Shown: piece by piece, positions 22,312-30,346 of the stretch
Layout of the letters: each line of letters starts with the position of its first letter
Numbering within the stretch: position 1 is the stretch's first letter
Source of the DNA: UBA5336 sp039034035
GTDB lineage: Bacteria; Pseudomonadota; Alphaproteobacteria; Caulobacterales; Hyphomonadaceae
Direction: 5' to 3'
Length of the DNA stretch: 35,111 bases
Assembly: GCA_039034035.1 (NCBI GenBank)
Contig: JBCCBN010000011.1
Span: 1 to 35,111 of the forward strand
Made by a program: the position numbers and the translations under genes
Notes under the pieces: generated by a model
Told to the model about the DNA's origin: nothing
The model's database searches: none
Seen by the model: only the letters and a program-made list of their open reading frames with translations

Positions 22312-25179
22312 ATGAATTATACCAAGGGATTAGTGTATTCGCTATCCACGGCGGCTCTGGTTGCAGGCGGCACGGCCGTTGCGCAGGAAAGCGGCGATGG
22401 CGAAGAGCTTCGCCAGCAGCAAGTGACGGTCACCGGCTCCTTCATCGCCGGTACGCCGGAAGATGCAGCCCTTCCGGTGGATGTGGTCGGCCGCACCGAG
22501 CTTGATGATATCGGCGCGCCATCCATCAACGAGATTCTGCGAAACCTGCCGTCGGCGCAGGGCCTGATCGGGGAAACCAACCAGTTCGATACCCGCGGCG
22601 GACAGGGCAACGAAGGCGCGTCGACCATCAACCTTCGCGGCCTCGGCTCGGCCCGGACGCTGGTGCTCTTGAATGGCCGCCGCCATGTTGCCTCTGACGC
22701 CATCGGCGTCGATGTGAGCTTTGTTCCCGTCAGCGCCATCCAGCGCGCCGAAGTCCTGAAGGATGGCGCCGCAGCGCTTTACGGCTCGGATGCCATTGGT
22801 GGGGTGGTCAACTTCATCACCCGTGACGATTTCGAAGGCGTCGAACTGCGGGCCTCTCACCAGTTCATCGAGGATTCGGACGGCGATTCGGAACTGTCCG
22901 CGATCTTCGGTCGAGATTTCGGCAAGCTGAACCTCATGCTGGCTGCCGAATATGGCCGCCGCGGTGAGCTGAATATCAAGGATCGGGATTGGGCGTTCGT
23001 CCCGTTTGCGTCCAACCCCCAGGGTGGGTTCTCCTCGATCGGTAACCCCGGCACATTCGTCGACTTCACGCCCGGCCCTGGCGCTACCAGCATCTTCAAC
23101 GCTGATCCAAATTGCGCCGCGCTAGGCGGCGAGACCGGCGGGCCGCCTTTCTGCCGTTTCCGCTACACCTTCTTCGACAATCTCGTCGAGGAAACCGAAA
23201 CGGTGAAACTGCTCGGCGTCGGCACCTATGAGTTCGGCGAACAGACCCTGCGCGTCGAAGGGGCCTTCTCGGAGGTGGACATCCCCGAATGGGATACCTC
23301 ACCAGCCTATCCGCCGCAGGCGCTGCTCGGCGCTGACCGGGCCGTCCTGCCAGACCATCCGGGCCGGATCGCTTTCTTCGAAGCCAATCCCGATTGGGCT
23401 GCACGGTTCGACCCGAACGAGCCCATCCTGTTCTGGGGCCGGTATACCGGCGTGGCCGGTGTCGATGGCGGACAACCGGAAACCGCCCAGCGCATTCGCA
23501 ACCAGTACCGGGCGGCCTTCAACCTCAGTGGCCCGCTGTTCGATGGCGGCGTGAACTATGATCTCGGCGTTGCCTACTCGTCCCGCCGGGCGAAGAATGA
23601 AGGCAATGACATGTCGGTGGAAAACTCCGCCTTTGCCTTGCGTGGATTGGGTGGCCCCGATTGCGACCGCAATACCGGAACCCCCGGTGTCGGGCCGTGC
23701 GAATACTACAACCCCTTCTCCAACGCGTTCCCGAATTCTGCGGTCACGGGCGAGGCCAACCCCTTCTTCGACCCCTCCGTTGCCAATTCGGACGCCCTGC
23801 TGGACTGGCTGGTCGACCCGCTTTTCTCGACCACCGAGAACGAGCTGCTCGTTGCCGACCTGATCTTCAATGGCGACACCCAATGGTCGCTGCCCGGAGG
23901 GACCATTGGCTATGCCGTCGGCGCCCAGGTGCGTCGGGAAGTGTTCGACTTCAGCCTGAGCGGCAATTCCAATCTCAACAATTTCCCATGCCCCTTCACC
24001 CAGCAGGCGGCAATCACCCAGGGCTTTGTGACCACACTCGATTGCACAGGCGCGGAAACCGGCCTCTACGCCTTCCTGTCGGGCTCTTTCCCGAGCCGGT
24101 TCGAGCGCTCCATCTATGGCGGCTTCTTTGAACTCGCCCTGCCGTTCAGCGACACGTTCGACGTCCAGGTGGCGGGCCGTTTCGAGGATTATGGCGAGGA
24201 GAATGGCGGCTCGACCTTCGATCCCAAGATCGCAGCGAAATGGCAGGTCACCGACATCGTCGCCCTGCGCGGATCGGTCTCCACCACCTTCCGCGGCGCG
24301 CCGCAAAGCTCGCTCGGTGGCCGCTTCACCTCCCTGGCCTTTGTCGGTCCGACAACCGCCTTCAAGGCCATCGATACGATCGGCAATCCCGACCTGGAGC
24401 CGGAAAAGGCCCTGGCCAGCAATGTTGGTGTTCTCGTCAACACGGGCGGCTTTACCGGGTCCCTCGACTATTGGCGGTTCGACTTCAGCGACCCGTTCCA
24501 GCTCGAGAGCTTCGACCAGATCGTGTCGGCCTATACCGCCAATGATTGCGCCGATGGTGGGGCTGGTGTCGGCTCTGTCGTCTGCGAGTCCCTCCGGGCA
24601 CAGATCTTCCCGCTCGGCACGCAGGCTGCGGGGCTCACCCGGATCGAACGCCAGCTCATCAACGGTACGGACATCACCACTGACGGTGTCGACTTCTTCG
24701 GCGAATATGCCTGGCAGACGGGCAATATCGATCTCAGCGTTGGCCTGACCGGGACCTACACGCTCAGCTACGAGTCCGAGGACTTCCTCAACCGTGATGG
24801 TGTGAACCTGGCCGAAGGCGGCGATTTCGTCGGCTTCCTCAACGAAGGTACGCCCTTCCAGACCCTCGTCGAACTGCGCGGCAATATCTTCGCCAGAGCG
24901 GCCACCGGTCCGCACACGGTGACTTACAATCTGCGCTATACCGACGATTATGAGGATGTCGCGCCGTCAGTGCCAGAACTCGGCAAGATCGACAGCCAGG
25001 TAACCCACGACATCACCTACAATCTCAGCCTGTTTGACGGCAATACCCGGCTCTCGGCATCCGTCTTCAACCTGACAGATGAAGACCCGCCCCAGGCTTC
25101 AACCGATCTCAACTATGACCCGTACACGCACAATCCGTTCGGTCGGATGTTCAAGATCGGGATCACCCAACAGTTCTAG
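22312..25179 (+). CDS. TonB-dependent outer-membrane receptor
   Basis: 955 residues. Signal peptide about 1-25 (ends GTAVAQ). Plug domain about 35-165 with 'ELDDIGAPSINEILRNLPSAQG', 'STINLRGLGSARTLVLLNGRRHV' and 'AIQRAEVLKDGAAALYGSDAIGGVVNFITR', all classic. The remainder is a 22-strand beta-barrel ending in 'FGRMFKIGITQQF', with the terminal Phe needed for outer-membrane insertion. Energised by TonB-ExbBD to import siderophores, vitamin B12, sugars or peptides; the ligand is not shown, and no TonB or ABC gene is adjacent. Excellent ribosome binding site. The long plug 'RGLGSARTLVLLNGRR' style resembles receptors abundant in Caulobacterales, Maricaulales and sphingomonads, and such receptors are uncommon in Rhodobacteraceae. 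Confidence 0.96.
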   Translation: MNYTKGLVYSLSTAALVAGGTAVAQESGDGEELRQQQVTVTGSFIAGTPEDAALPVDVVGRTELDDIGAPSINEILRNLPSAQGLIGETNQFDTRGGQGNEGASTINLRGLGSARTLVLLNGRRHVASDAIGVDVSFVPVSAIQRAEVLKDGAAALYGSDAIGGVVNFITRDDFEGVELRASHQFIEDSDGDSELSAIFGRDFGKLNLMLAAEYGRRGELNIKDRDWAFVPFASNPQGGFSSIGNPGTFVDFTPGPGATSIFNADPNCAALGGETGGPPFCRFRYTFFDNLVEETETVKLLGVGTYEFGEQTLRVEGAFSEVDIPEWDTSPAYPPQALLGADRAVLPDHPGRIAFFEANPDWAARFDPNEPILFWGRYTGVAGVDGGQPETAQRIRNQYRAAFNLSGPLFDGGVNYDLGVAYSSRRAKNEGNDMSVENSAFALRGLGGPDCDRNTGTPGVGPCEYYNPFSNAFPNSAVTGEANPFFDPSVANSDALLDWLVDPLFSTTENELLVADLIFNGDTQWSLPGGTIGYAVGAQVRREVFDFSLSGNSNLNNFPCPFTQQAAITQGFVTTLDCTGAETGLYAFLSGSFPSRFERSIYGGFFELALPFSDTFDVQVAGRFEDYGEENGGSTFDPKIAAKWQVTDIVALRGSVSTTFRGAPQSSLGGRFTSLAFVGPTTAFKAIDTIGNPDLEPEKALASNVGVLVNTGGFTGSLDYWRFDFSDPFQLESFDQIVSAYTANDCADGGAGVGSVVCESLRAQIFPLGTQAAGLTRIERQLINGTDITTDGVDFFGEYAWQTGNIDLSVGLTGTYTLSYESEDFLNRDGVNLAEGGDFVGFLNEGTPFQTLVELRGNIFARAATGPHTVTYNLRYTDDYEDVAPSVPELGKIDSQVTHDITYNLSLFDGNTRLSASVFNLTDEDPPQASTDLNYDPYTHNPFGRMFKIGITQQF

Positions 25180-25206
25180 AACGTCCTGTTCTGAACCTGT
25201 AATCCA

Positions 25207-25259
25207 AGGGCCCGCGGTCTCGGTTGTCGCCATGCGAACGCCGAGAACCCGCGGGCCCT
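25207..25259 (+). terminator. Long hairpin terminator after the TonB receptor
   Basis: AGGGCCCGCGG-TCTCGG (25207-25223) pairs with CCGAGA-AC-CCGCGGGCCCT (25241-25259): about 17 pairs with a small bulge, 17-base loop, then TGACGTTTC. Starts 27 bases after the receptor stop. Confidence 0.75.
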
Positions 25260-25462
25260 GACGTTTCAAGGTCCCATGGTCTGGCGTCACCCTCAGCCGG
25301 CGCGTCCGATGGCCAGCGCTCCGGGGCCTCAACCGCACGGCGCACGCCTTCCAGCCCCATCTTCCTCCAAGGCCCCATTGGCAGGCCACCCTGTTGGGCG
25401 TAGCGTCAGCGCAACGCGCGTTGGGTGCGGGAGCAGTGTCTGAAAGTGTGGGAGATGGTCAG

Positions 25463-26212
25463 ATGCGTGGGATGATCTCGTGGGCGCTCTTTGCCCTCAT
25501 TGGACTGGTGCTGGCAGCTTGCGGCGCTGTGGACGAGAACACCGCCACTCAGCCATATGAACCACCCTTCGAGGCTGACTGCTTCGCGGACGGCACCCTG
25601 TCCGACTTTCCGTGGCCACCGCCGCAATATTCAGCCGGCCAGACCGTACCCCGCGCCCTCTTGTTCGGCGACATCGATCCGGCGGGCGCGAGTCTCGAAG
25701 ACGTGGCCATGCGCCTGGAGCGCGGACTGGACGCGGCCGGCTACGCGCAACGCGCCTTCTACGGCATCGGCTGTGACGGGTTCGCCGTGGTCACACGGCT
25801 CGAACAGATCGATGCTGCCGGTACACCGGTGGAGGGCGCAGAGCGGTTCGAACCGACCGATGCCAGCGGGCCGTTCAGCTTGACCAGCTATGTCGCACAG
25901 CTCTTCTACGCGCCGCCAGGTTTTTATCGCCAGATTACATTTGTGGTGACACCCCGGCGCATCGAGGGCGATGGATCGCGGACCTCCGAGGCAGAGCTCG
26001 ATGCCTTGCTGGACGCGGGCGCGAGCACCCTGCCGAATACGTTCGGGGAGTCCCCGTTTACGCCGCGCCATGACGTCACCGCCCTGATCTATGAATTCCG
26101 GGCCGATGGAAACCGCGACGCCGAAGCAATCATTCCCGCCCGCTTGCAGGGCGATACCCACCTTGAGGCCTCCGGCATTTCAGCGGGCCTGACCACAGCG
26201 AGCCCCGGCTGA
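25463..26212 (+). CDS. Lipoprotein of unknown family (paralogue A)
   Basis: 249 residues from the ATG at 25463, with GGGAG about 8 bases upstream. Signal peptide with lipobox 'IGLVLAAC'. The mature part matches the next gene along its length: 'FPWPPPQYSAGQTVPRALLFG', 'AFYGIGCDGFAVVTRLEQID', 'LFYAPPGFYRQI', 'ALIYEFRADGNRDAE', and a shared pair of cysteines (one early, one in IGCDGF), probably a disulfide. I do not know the family. It is a single-domain version of the neighbour, which has an extra 130-residue N-terminal region. Separated from it by 268 bases, so probably transcribed on its own. Confidence 0.82.
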   Translation: MRGMISWALFALIGLVLAACGAVDENTATQPYEPPFEADCFADGTLSDFPWPPPQYSAGQTVPRALLFGDIDPAGASLEDVAMRLERGLDAAGYAQRAFYGIGCDGFAVVTRLEQIDAAGTPVEGAERFEPTDASGPFSLTSYVAQLFYAPPGFYRQITFVVTPRRIEGDGSRTSEAELDALLDAGASTLPNTFGESPFTPRHDVTALIYEFRADGNRDAEAIIPARLQGDTHLEASGISAGLTTASPG

Positions 26213-26480
26213 CCCACCCGGCCGCCCCACCGGCTCGCCCCCTTTCGGAGAGACCCTGCGCGGGCGCAAATGGGTCAGCTATTTCCTGTCGCTGGGACTA
26301 CAGGGCCTGCCGATCCCACGATCTGCGCGAGGGTCTACCTTGGTGATGGTGGTCCGTCTCAGTGACGGCGGGACCCACCTGGCGGGTGGCAAGCATGGAT
26401 TCTTGAACAGCTGATAATGCGTTTCCCACAGGCGCCGGGCTTGATAGTGTCCAATCACAAGCTTTGGGAGGAGGGACCCG

Positions 26481-27626
26481 ATGAGATTCCTGTCAATGAA
26501 CCGGGCACACGTGCGCTGGGCCCGCTGGGGCACTCTGCCGCTCGCTGCTTTCGCGCTCGTTGCGTGCGAAACAACGGGGGCAGGCGATGCCACCGGGGGG
26601 CCGTCGCAGGCGCCGGGAATCGACACGTCGCCTCTTATCGGGGCGCCTCCGGACGCCGACCCCGCAATCATCGAGGAGGAGATCGATTACACCACCGAAG
26701 TTGATCGGTTCCCTCAGCGCGACGGCTCGATATTGGTCGTGACCACGGTGCGCGGCAGCGATGGGTCCGTGTTCATTGATGAGGAAGTGATCCGGCCCAA
26801 TGCCCCAGCCACGGGCTCTCCCAGCCGCGGCATCAGCACACCCGGTCGCGGACCGGCCAGCAACGTCCCTGACGGGTCTGAAACCACAACAGCAGACGAA
26901 GCTGCGAGTGATCCTTTCGCCGACGCCGAGGATGATGTGGACGTCTCTCTGGGCGATGTGCTCGCCGATATCGAACCGCGCGCGGGCGAGGCAGCAAGCT
27001 GTGACCCTACCGCGCTGGCGTTCGACTTTGACTGGCCGCCGCCGGAACCTTCGGCGCGTATCGAGATCCCAAGGGCCCTGGTCATGGGCGGGCTTGGCGA
27101 GGGCGGGGCGTCGGTCAACCGTATACAGATCCGTGTACAGAACGCGCTCGAAAGTGCCGGATATCTGGACCAGGCCTTCTACACGATTGGCTGCGATGGA
27201 TTCGCGATCATCACCCGCATGGAGCAGATCGACCGCAATGGCCGTCCGCTGGCTGAAGGGGTTCGGTTCACGACGCCCGGCGACACAGAGCAATGGTCGC
27301 TGTCGGGGTATCTGACCCGGCTGTTCTATGCGCCGCCCGGTTTCTACCGGCAGATCATCCTGGCCGGGACCGATGAAGTCTATGATCCGAACGCGCTGGC
27401 CGATGCGCCTGACGAGGACGATCTCCAGGCCGTCTTCACGGCGGGATCGGGTACGCGGCTGGACATTGCGCCGGGGGAGGATTGGGGGGCCGGGCACAAA
27501 TTGCATGCGCTGATCTACGAGTTCGAAACCCAGGGGACGCGCAATGTGAAACAGCGCCGGCCGTCGCCCATTCCAGCTGAGCGGCATGTGGTGGAAGCGG
27601 GCATCTACCAGGATCTCGACGAGTAG
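26481..27626 (+). CDS. Lipoprotein of unknown family (paralogue B), coupled to the TIR gene
   Basis: 381 residues; strong GGGAGGAGGG 5-6 bases before the ATG. Signal peptide with lipobox ending 'FALVAC' at about residue 29. Residues about 30-170 are acidic, Pro/Gly/Ser-rich and probably disordered. From about 175 on is the domain shared with paralogue A: 'FDWPPPEPSARIEIPRALVMG', 'AFYTIGCDGFAIITRMEQIDRNGRPLAEGVRF', 'RLFYAPPGFYRQII', 'HALIYEFETQGTRNVKQ'. Cysteines flanking the domain (SCDPT and IGCDGF) are kept. No known fold is recognised. Its stop is 2 bases before the TIR gene's ATG, so the two are one translational unit. Confidence 0.85.
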   Translation: MRFLSMNRAHVRWARWGTLPLAAFALVACETTGAGDATGGPSQAPGIDTSPLIGAPPDADPAIIEEEIDYTTEVDRFPQRDGSILVVTTVRGSDGSVFIDEEVIRPNAPATGSPSRGISTPGRGPASNVPDGSETTTADEAASDPFADAEDDVDVSLGDVLADIEPRAGEAASCDPTALAFDFDWPPPEPSARIEIPRALVMGGLGEGGASVNRIQIRVQNALESAGYLDQAFYTIGCDGFAIITRMEQIDRNGRPLAEGVRFTTPGDTEQWSLSGYLTRLFYAPPGFYRQIILAGTDEVYDPNALADAPDEDDLQAVFTAGSGTRLDIAPGEDWGAGHKLHALIYEFETQGTRNVKQRRPSPIPAERHVVEAGIYQDLDE

Positions 27627-27628
27627 CC

Positions 27629-28375
27629 ATGCGTATATTTCTCAGCTACCGCCGGGCCGACGCAGAAGCCGAAGCTCGCTCGATCGAGCAACGCCTGCTA
27701 CAGATGCCGGACATTCGTCACGTGTTCCTCGACCACGAGACCATCCCGGTGGGCGAGGATTTCGTGCACTCGATCCAGAAGGCCATCCACAAGAGCGGCG
27801 TCGTGCTGGCGTTGATCGGCCAGGACTGGCGCGGGGTCGATCCGGCTACCGGTGAGGCGCGCATCCTGAACGAGAAGGATTTCGTGCGCCTCGAAGTCGC
27901 CGAAGCGCTCAAGGCCGGCAAGCAGGTGATCCCGGTGATGCTGAACGAAACGCCGCCGCCCCGGCCCGAAGACCTGCCACCGGATCTCAGAAGTCTGGCA
28001 ACGATCAATGTCGCCCGCATCAGGATGGAAGAATTCGAGGAAGATGTTGACGATCTGCTGGACGCCATCTTTGGCAGTCGGCGGCGGATCTCACGCTGGA
28101 TGGTGCCCCGGATGACGGCTTGGCGGGCGGTGCGGTTGTTTCTGTACGGATCGTTAGCGGCGGCCGCGTTTGTGTTCGTGTTTGCGGTGTTGAACCAGGA
28201 GCTCAGCGGCGGTGGAACGCTGCACACATTGCTGGTCGATGCGTTGGGCAGCGATCGCGATCCCGATATCGGGTTCCTGTACCTGCTCATCCATCTGGTC
28301 GTCGACGTTTTTCTGATCGGCGCGTTGAGCCCGTTTTTCTACCGTTTGCTGCGCCAGCGATCGAAACGGAAATAA
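27629..28375 (+). CDS. TIR-domain membrane protein
   Basis: 248 residues. Residues 1-150 are a TIR domain of the bacterial TIR_2 type: strand A 'MRIFLSYRRAD', BB-loop region 'VFLDHETIPVGEDF', 'GVVLALIGQDW', and 'FVRLEVAEAL', where E89 is at the position of the NADase catalytic glutamate. Then a basic segment (RRRISRW) and two hydrophobic helices, about 168-188 and 215-237, ending in a basic tail (RQRSKRK). It is therefore an inner-membrane protein with the TIR domain in the cytoplasm. Bacterial TIR domains cleave NAD+ or make cyclic-ADP-ribose signals, or act as scaffolds. The coupled upstream lipoprotein suggests an envelope-to-cytoplasm partnership; no effector or nuclease is adjacent. Confidence 0.88.
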   Translation: MRIFLSYRRADAEAEARSIEQRLLQMPDIRHVFLDHETIPVGEDFVHSIQKAIHKSGVVLALIGQDWRGVDPATGEARILNEKDFVRLEVAEALKAGKQVIPVMLNETPPPRPEDLPPDLRSLATINVARIRMEEFEEDVDDLLDAIFGSRRRISRWMVPRMTAWRAVRLFLYGSLAAAAFVFVFAVLNQELSGGGTLHTLLVDALGSDRDPDIGFLYLLIHLVVDVFLIGALSPFFYRLLRQRSKRK

Positions 28376-28391
28376 GGCGCTTGTGCAGCAG

Positions 28392-29201
28392 CTATAGATT
28401 CATCCGCACACTGATCGGAGCGTGGTCCGAGGGTTTCCAGCCGCCGCGCCAGGCGAGGTGGATCTGGTAACTCTCGACATCTGTCAGCGGCTGGGCAGCT
28501 TCACTGGCCCAGATATGATCGAGGCGGCGGCCGCGATTTGAGGCGGCCCAATCGCGCGCCCGATAGCTCCACCAGGTATAGAGCTTGGGGTCTGGTCCGT
28601 GTTTCACGCGGGCAATATCGGCAAATCCAGCGCCCTCGCGCGCCGCTTCGAGGCGTTCGGTTTCCGCCGGCGTGTGGCTGACAATCTTCAAGAGCTGTTT
28701 GTGCGACCAGACATCATGTTCCTGGGGGGCGACATTGAGGTCGCCGACGAGGATCAGGGGTTTGGCGCCGGGGGAGCGCCGAGCGGCATAGGCTTCGCCG
28801 AGGGTTTCGATGAAGTGGAGCTTGTGGGCGAACTTCGGATTGGTGTCCGGCTTGGGTTCATCGCCCCCGGCCGGCAGGTAGATATTGTGGATCTCGACGC
28901 CCTGGACTTCGCCGCAAACCACCCGGGCATGGCCCTCCCGGCAGAGGTCGGGCGCGGCGATCGGGGTGATCGGAAAGCGGGACGCAATCGCGACCCCGTG
29001 ATGTCCCCCGGCTTGGCCGTTGAGCGCCAGATGCGGCAGGCCCATATCCTGGAAGGCTTTTTCGGGGAACTCGCCATCCCGGCACTTGGTTTCCTGGAGG
29101 CAGACCACATCTGGTGCCTCCTCCTTGGTGAACGCAGCGACATTGGCGGCGCGAAGGCGCACGGAATTGATGTTCCAGGACACGATCTTGAGACTGGTCA
29201 T
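28392..29201 (-). CDS. xthA: Exodeoxyribonuclease III (AP endonuclease)
   Basis: 269 residues from the ATG at 29201 (MTSLKIVSWNINSVRLR); an open frame to 29270 only crosses the stem-loop array. All active-site blocks are present: 'WNINSVR', 'LQETK', 'NIYLPAGGD', 'LVGDLNVAP', 'LDHIWAS' and 'SDHAPI'. It repairs abasic sites and removes 3'-blocking groups in DNA. Convergent with the TIR gene, only 16 bases apart. In many alphaproteobacteria xthA lies near lolA and ftsK; here a sulfotransferase-like gene separates xthA from lolA. Confidence 0.96.
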   Translation of the reverse strand: MTSLKIVSWNINSVRLRAANVAAFTKEEAPDVVCLQETKCRDGEFPEKAFQDMGLPHLALNGQAGGHHGVAIASRFPITPIAAPDLCREGHARVVCGEVQGVEIHNIYLPAGGDEPKPDTNPKFAHKLHFIETLGEAYAARRSPGAKPLILVGDLNVAPQEHDVWSHKQLLKIVSHTPAETERLEAAREGAGFADIARVKHGPDPKLYTWWSYRARDWAASNRGRRLDHIWASEAAQPLTDVESYQIHLAWRGGWKPSDHAPISVRMNL

Positions 29202-29580
29202 CGCGATATAAGGCGGGGCTTGGCCTGGAACGTCAATGCGCCCGAGCACGGGGGGATTGCTCGGGCGCATCAGACGTTTCCGTCTACACCGGGAGGGGAA
29301 GGGACCGGTGTGCCAGGGCCGCTGGCATCGGCTCGGGGTGAGACCGATGCGCTACCCTGACAGTTGTAAATATGTCACTTGCTCCCAAAAGTTCAAGACA
29401 CGAATTGGTTACTGTATTGTGTGTATCGCCGCCGCTACACCAGAGCCATGATTTGATGTCGCTTTTTTACGCGCCTTTGATCCCGTTTTCCGGGCCGCCC
29501 CGCACATTTCGGGGCCTGTCTTGCCTTCCGGTCATCTCGCCGTGTAACTGCCGGGCACCAGTTAGGGCGGGCGATTGCCG
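29202..29580. other. Structured gap between xthA and the sulfotransferase gene
   Basis: About 380 bases between divergent genes. 29236-29348 is the stem-loop array. 29355-29450 is AT-rich and holds the repeat TGACA / TGTCA spaced by 10 bases; the promoter of the plus-strand gene is probably here or just downstream, but no clean -35/-10 is seen. 29497-29515 is another perfect hairpin, GCCCCG / CGGGGC with a 7-base loop. No coding frame looks real. Confidence 0.6.
29236..29348. repeat. Array of five abutting stem-loops
   Basis: Inverted repeats placed end to end: (1) ATGCGCCCGAGCA / TGCTCGGGCGCAT, 13 perfect pairs, 9-base loop (29236-29270); (2) AGACG / CGTCT, loop TTTC (29272-29285); (3) ACACCGG / CCGGTGT (29286-29311); (4) TGCCAG / CTGGCA, 5-base loop (29311-29327); (5) ATCGGCTC / GAG-A-CCGAT, one bulge (29327-29348). 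No U-run follows on either strand, so it is not an ordinary terminator. It lies 35 bases upstream of xthA and about 230 upstream of the sulfotransferase gene, between divergent genes. A structured RNA or DNA element seems likely. Confidence 0.65.
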
Positions 29581-30333
29581 ATGTTGAAGACGCTGAAACG
29601 GGCCCCGCGGGTCTATGACAAGATCCTTCGCGAGATGGGGATGCGAACCCGGCCGTTTCACTTCAATGAGGCGGTGAATTTCGATCTCTCCTGTATACTT
29701 ATTGCTGTCCCCAAGACGGGAACAACAACCGTAAGAAGCCAGATCCGGAAGGCTGGCGATTTCATGTTTCCCGAACCCCACCTCAATGCCATGCAGGTAC
29801 GCCGGGGGCTTTATGCCTATTTCCTGAAACAGGCGCTGAAGACGAACACATCGTTTCCATCGAAGGGCGTCCCCACCGATGCGGAGCTGGTTGAAGCGTC
29901 CGAAGCGGTGTTTCGGGACTTCTTCAAATTCTCCGCCGTCAGAAATCCCTGGGCCCGCACCGCGTCGATCTATGCGCGGGCGGAAGGATTGCAATTGCGC
30001 GACACGATGAGTTTCTCCCAATTCTGCGACCAACTCACCGCCGCCAGCGACACGTGCAGCTACCCGACCTGGCACAAGAACCAGGCCGACTGGCTGGTTG
30101 ATGACACCGGCGAAATCTGCATGGACTATGTCTACAAGGTCGAAGACGCAGCCAATGCCTTTGCCGAAATCCGCGAGCGGACAGAGGGCCGCGTCCAGCT
30201 TGAAGCGGTACACCGGAACGTGAACCCGAATTCGAAATCAGCGACCTATCAGGACCTTTATGACGACGCATCGAAGGCGGCGATTGGGCGCTTGTTCGAG
30301 AAGGACATCGACCTGTTCAAATACGCTTTTTGA
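29581..30333 (+). CDS. Sulfotransferase-family protein
   Basis: 250 residues from the ATG at 29581 (a TTG at 29575 is an alternative); ribosome binding site weak. The PAPS 5'-phosphosulfate loop is 'IAVPKTGTTTVRS' (residues about 41-53) and the 3'-phosphate site is 'FSAVRNPWARTASIYA' around 125-140; together these define the carbohydrate/Stf-type sulfotransferase fold. No transmembrane segment, so probably cytoplasmic. The acceptor is unknown: surface polysaccharide, lipid or a small molecule. Convergent with lolA. The gene interrupts the usual xthA-lolA neighbourhood, which suggests insertion. Confidence 0.8.
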   Translation: MLKTLKRAPRVYDKILREMGMRTRPFHFNEAVNFDLSCILIAVPKTGTTTVRSQIRKAGDFMFPEPHLNAMQVRRGLYAYFLKQALKTNTSFPSKGVPTDAELVEASEAVFRDFFKFSAVRNPWARTASIYARAEGLQLRDTMSFSQFCDQLTAASDTCSYPTWHKNQADWLVDDTGEICMDYVYKVEDAANAFAEIRERTEGRVQLEAVHRNVNPNSKSATYQDLYDDASKAAIGRLFEKDIDLFKYAF

Positions 30334-30346
30334 AGCGAATTCGGCT

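Noticed and set aside
26213..26480. Possible sigma-70 promoter (TGATAATG) before lipoprotein B
   Set aside because: The -10-like GATAAT has no acceptable -35 at 16-18 bases; the gap otherwise holds only an imperfect hairpin near 26,346-26,380.
29280..29360. tRNA-like segment (GCGCTACCC with nearby stems)
   Set aside because: No acceptor, D, anticodon and T arms in the right order; the stems belong to the stem-loop array.
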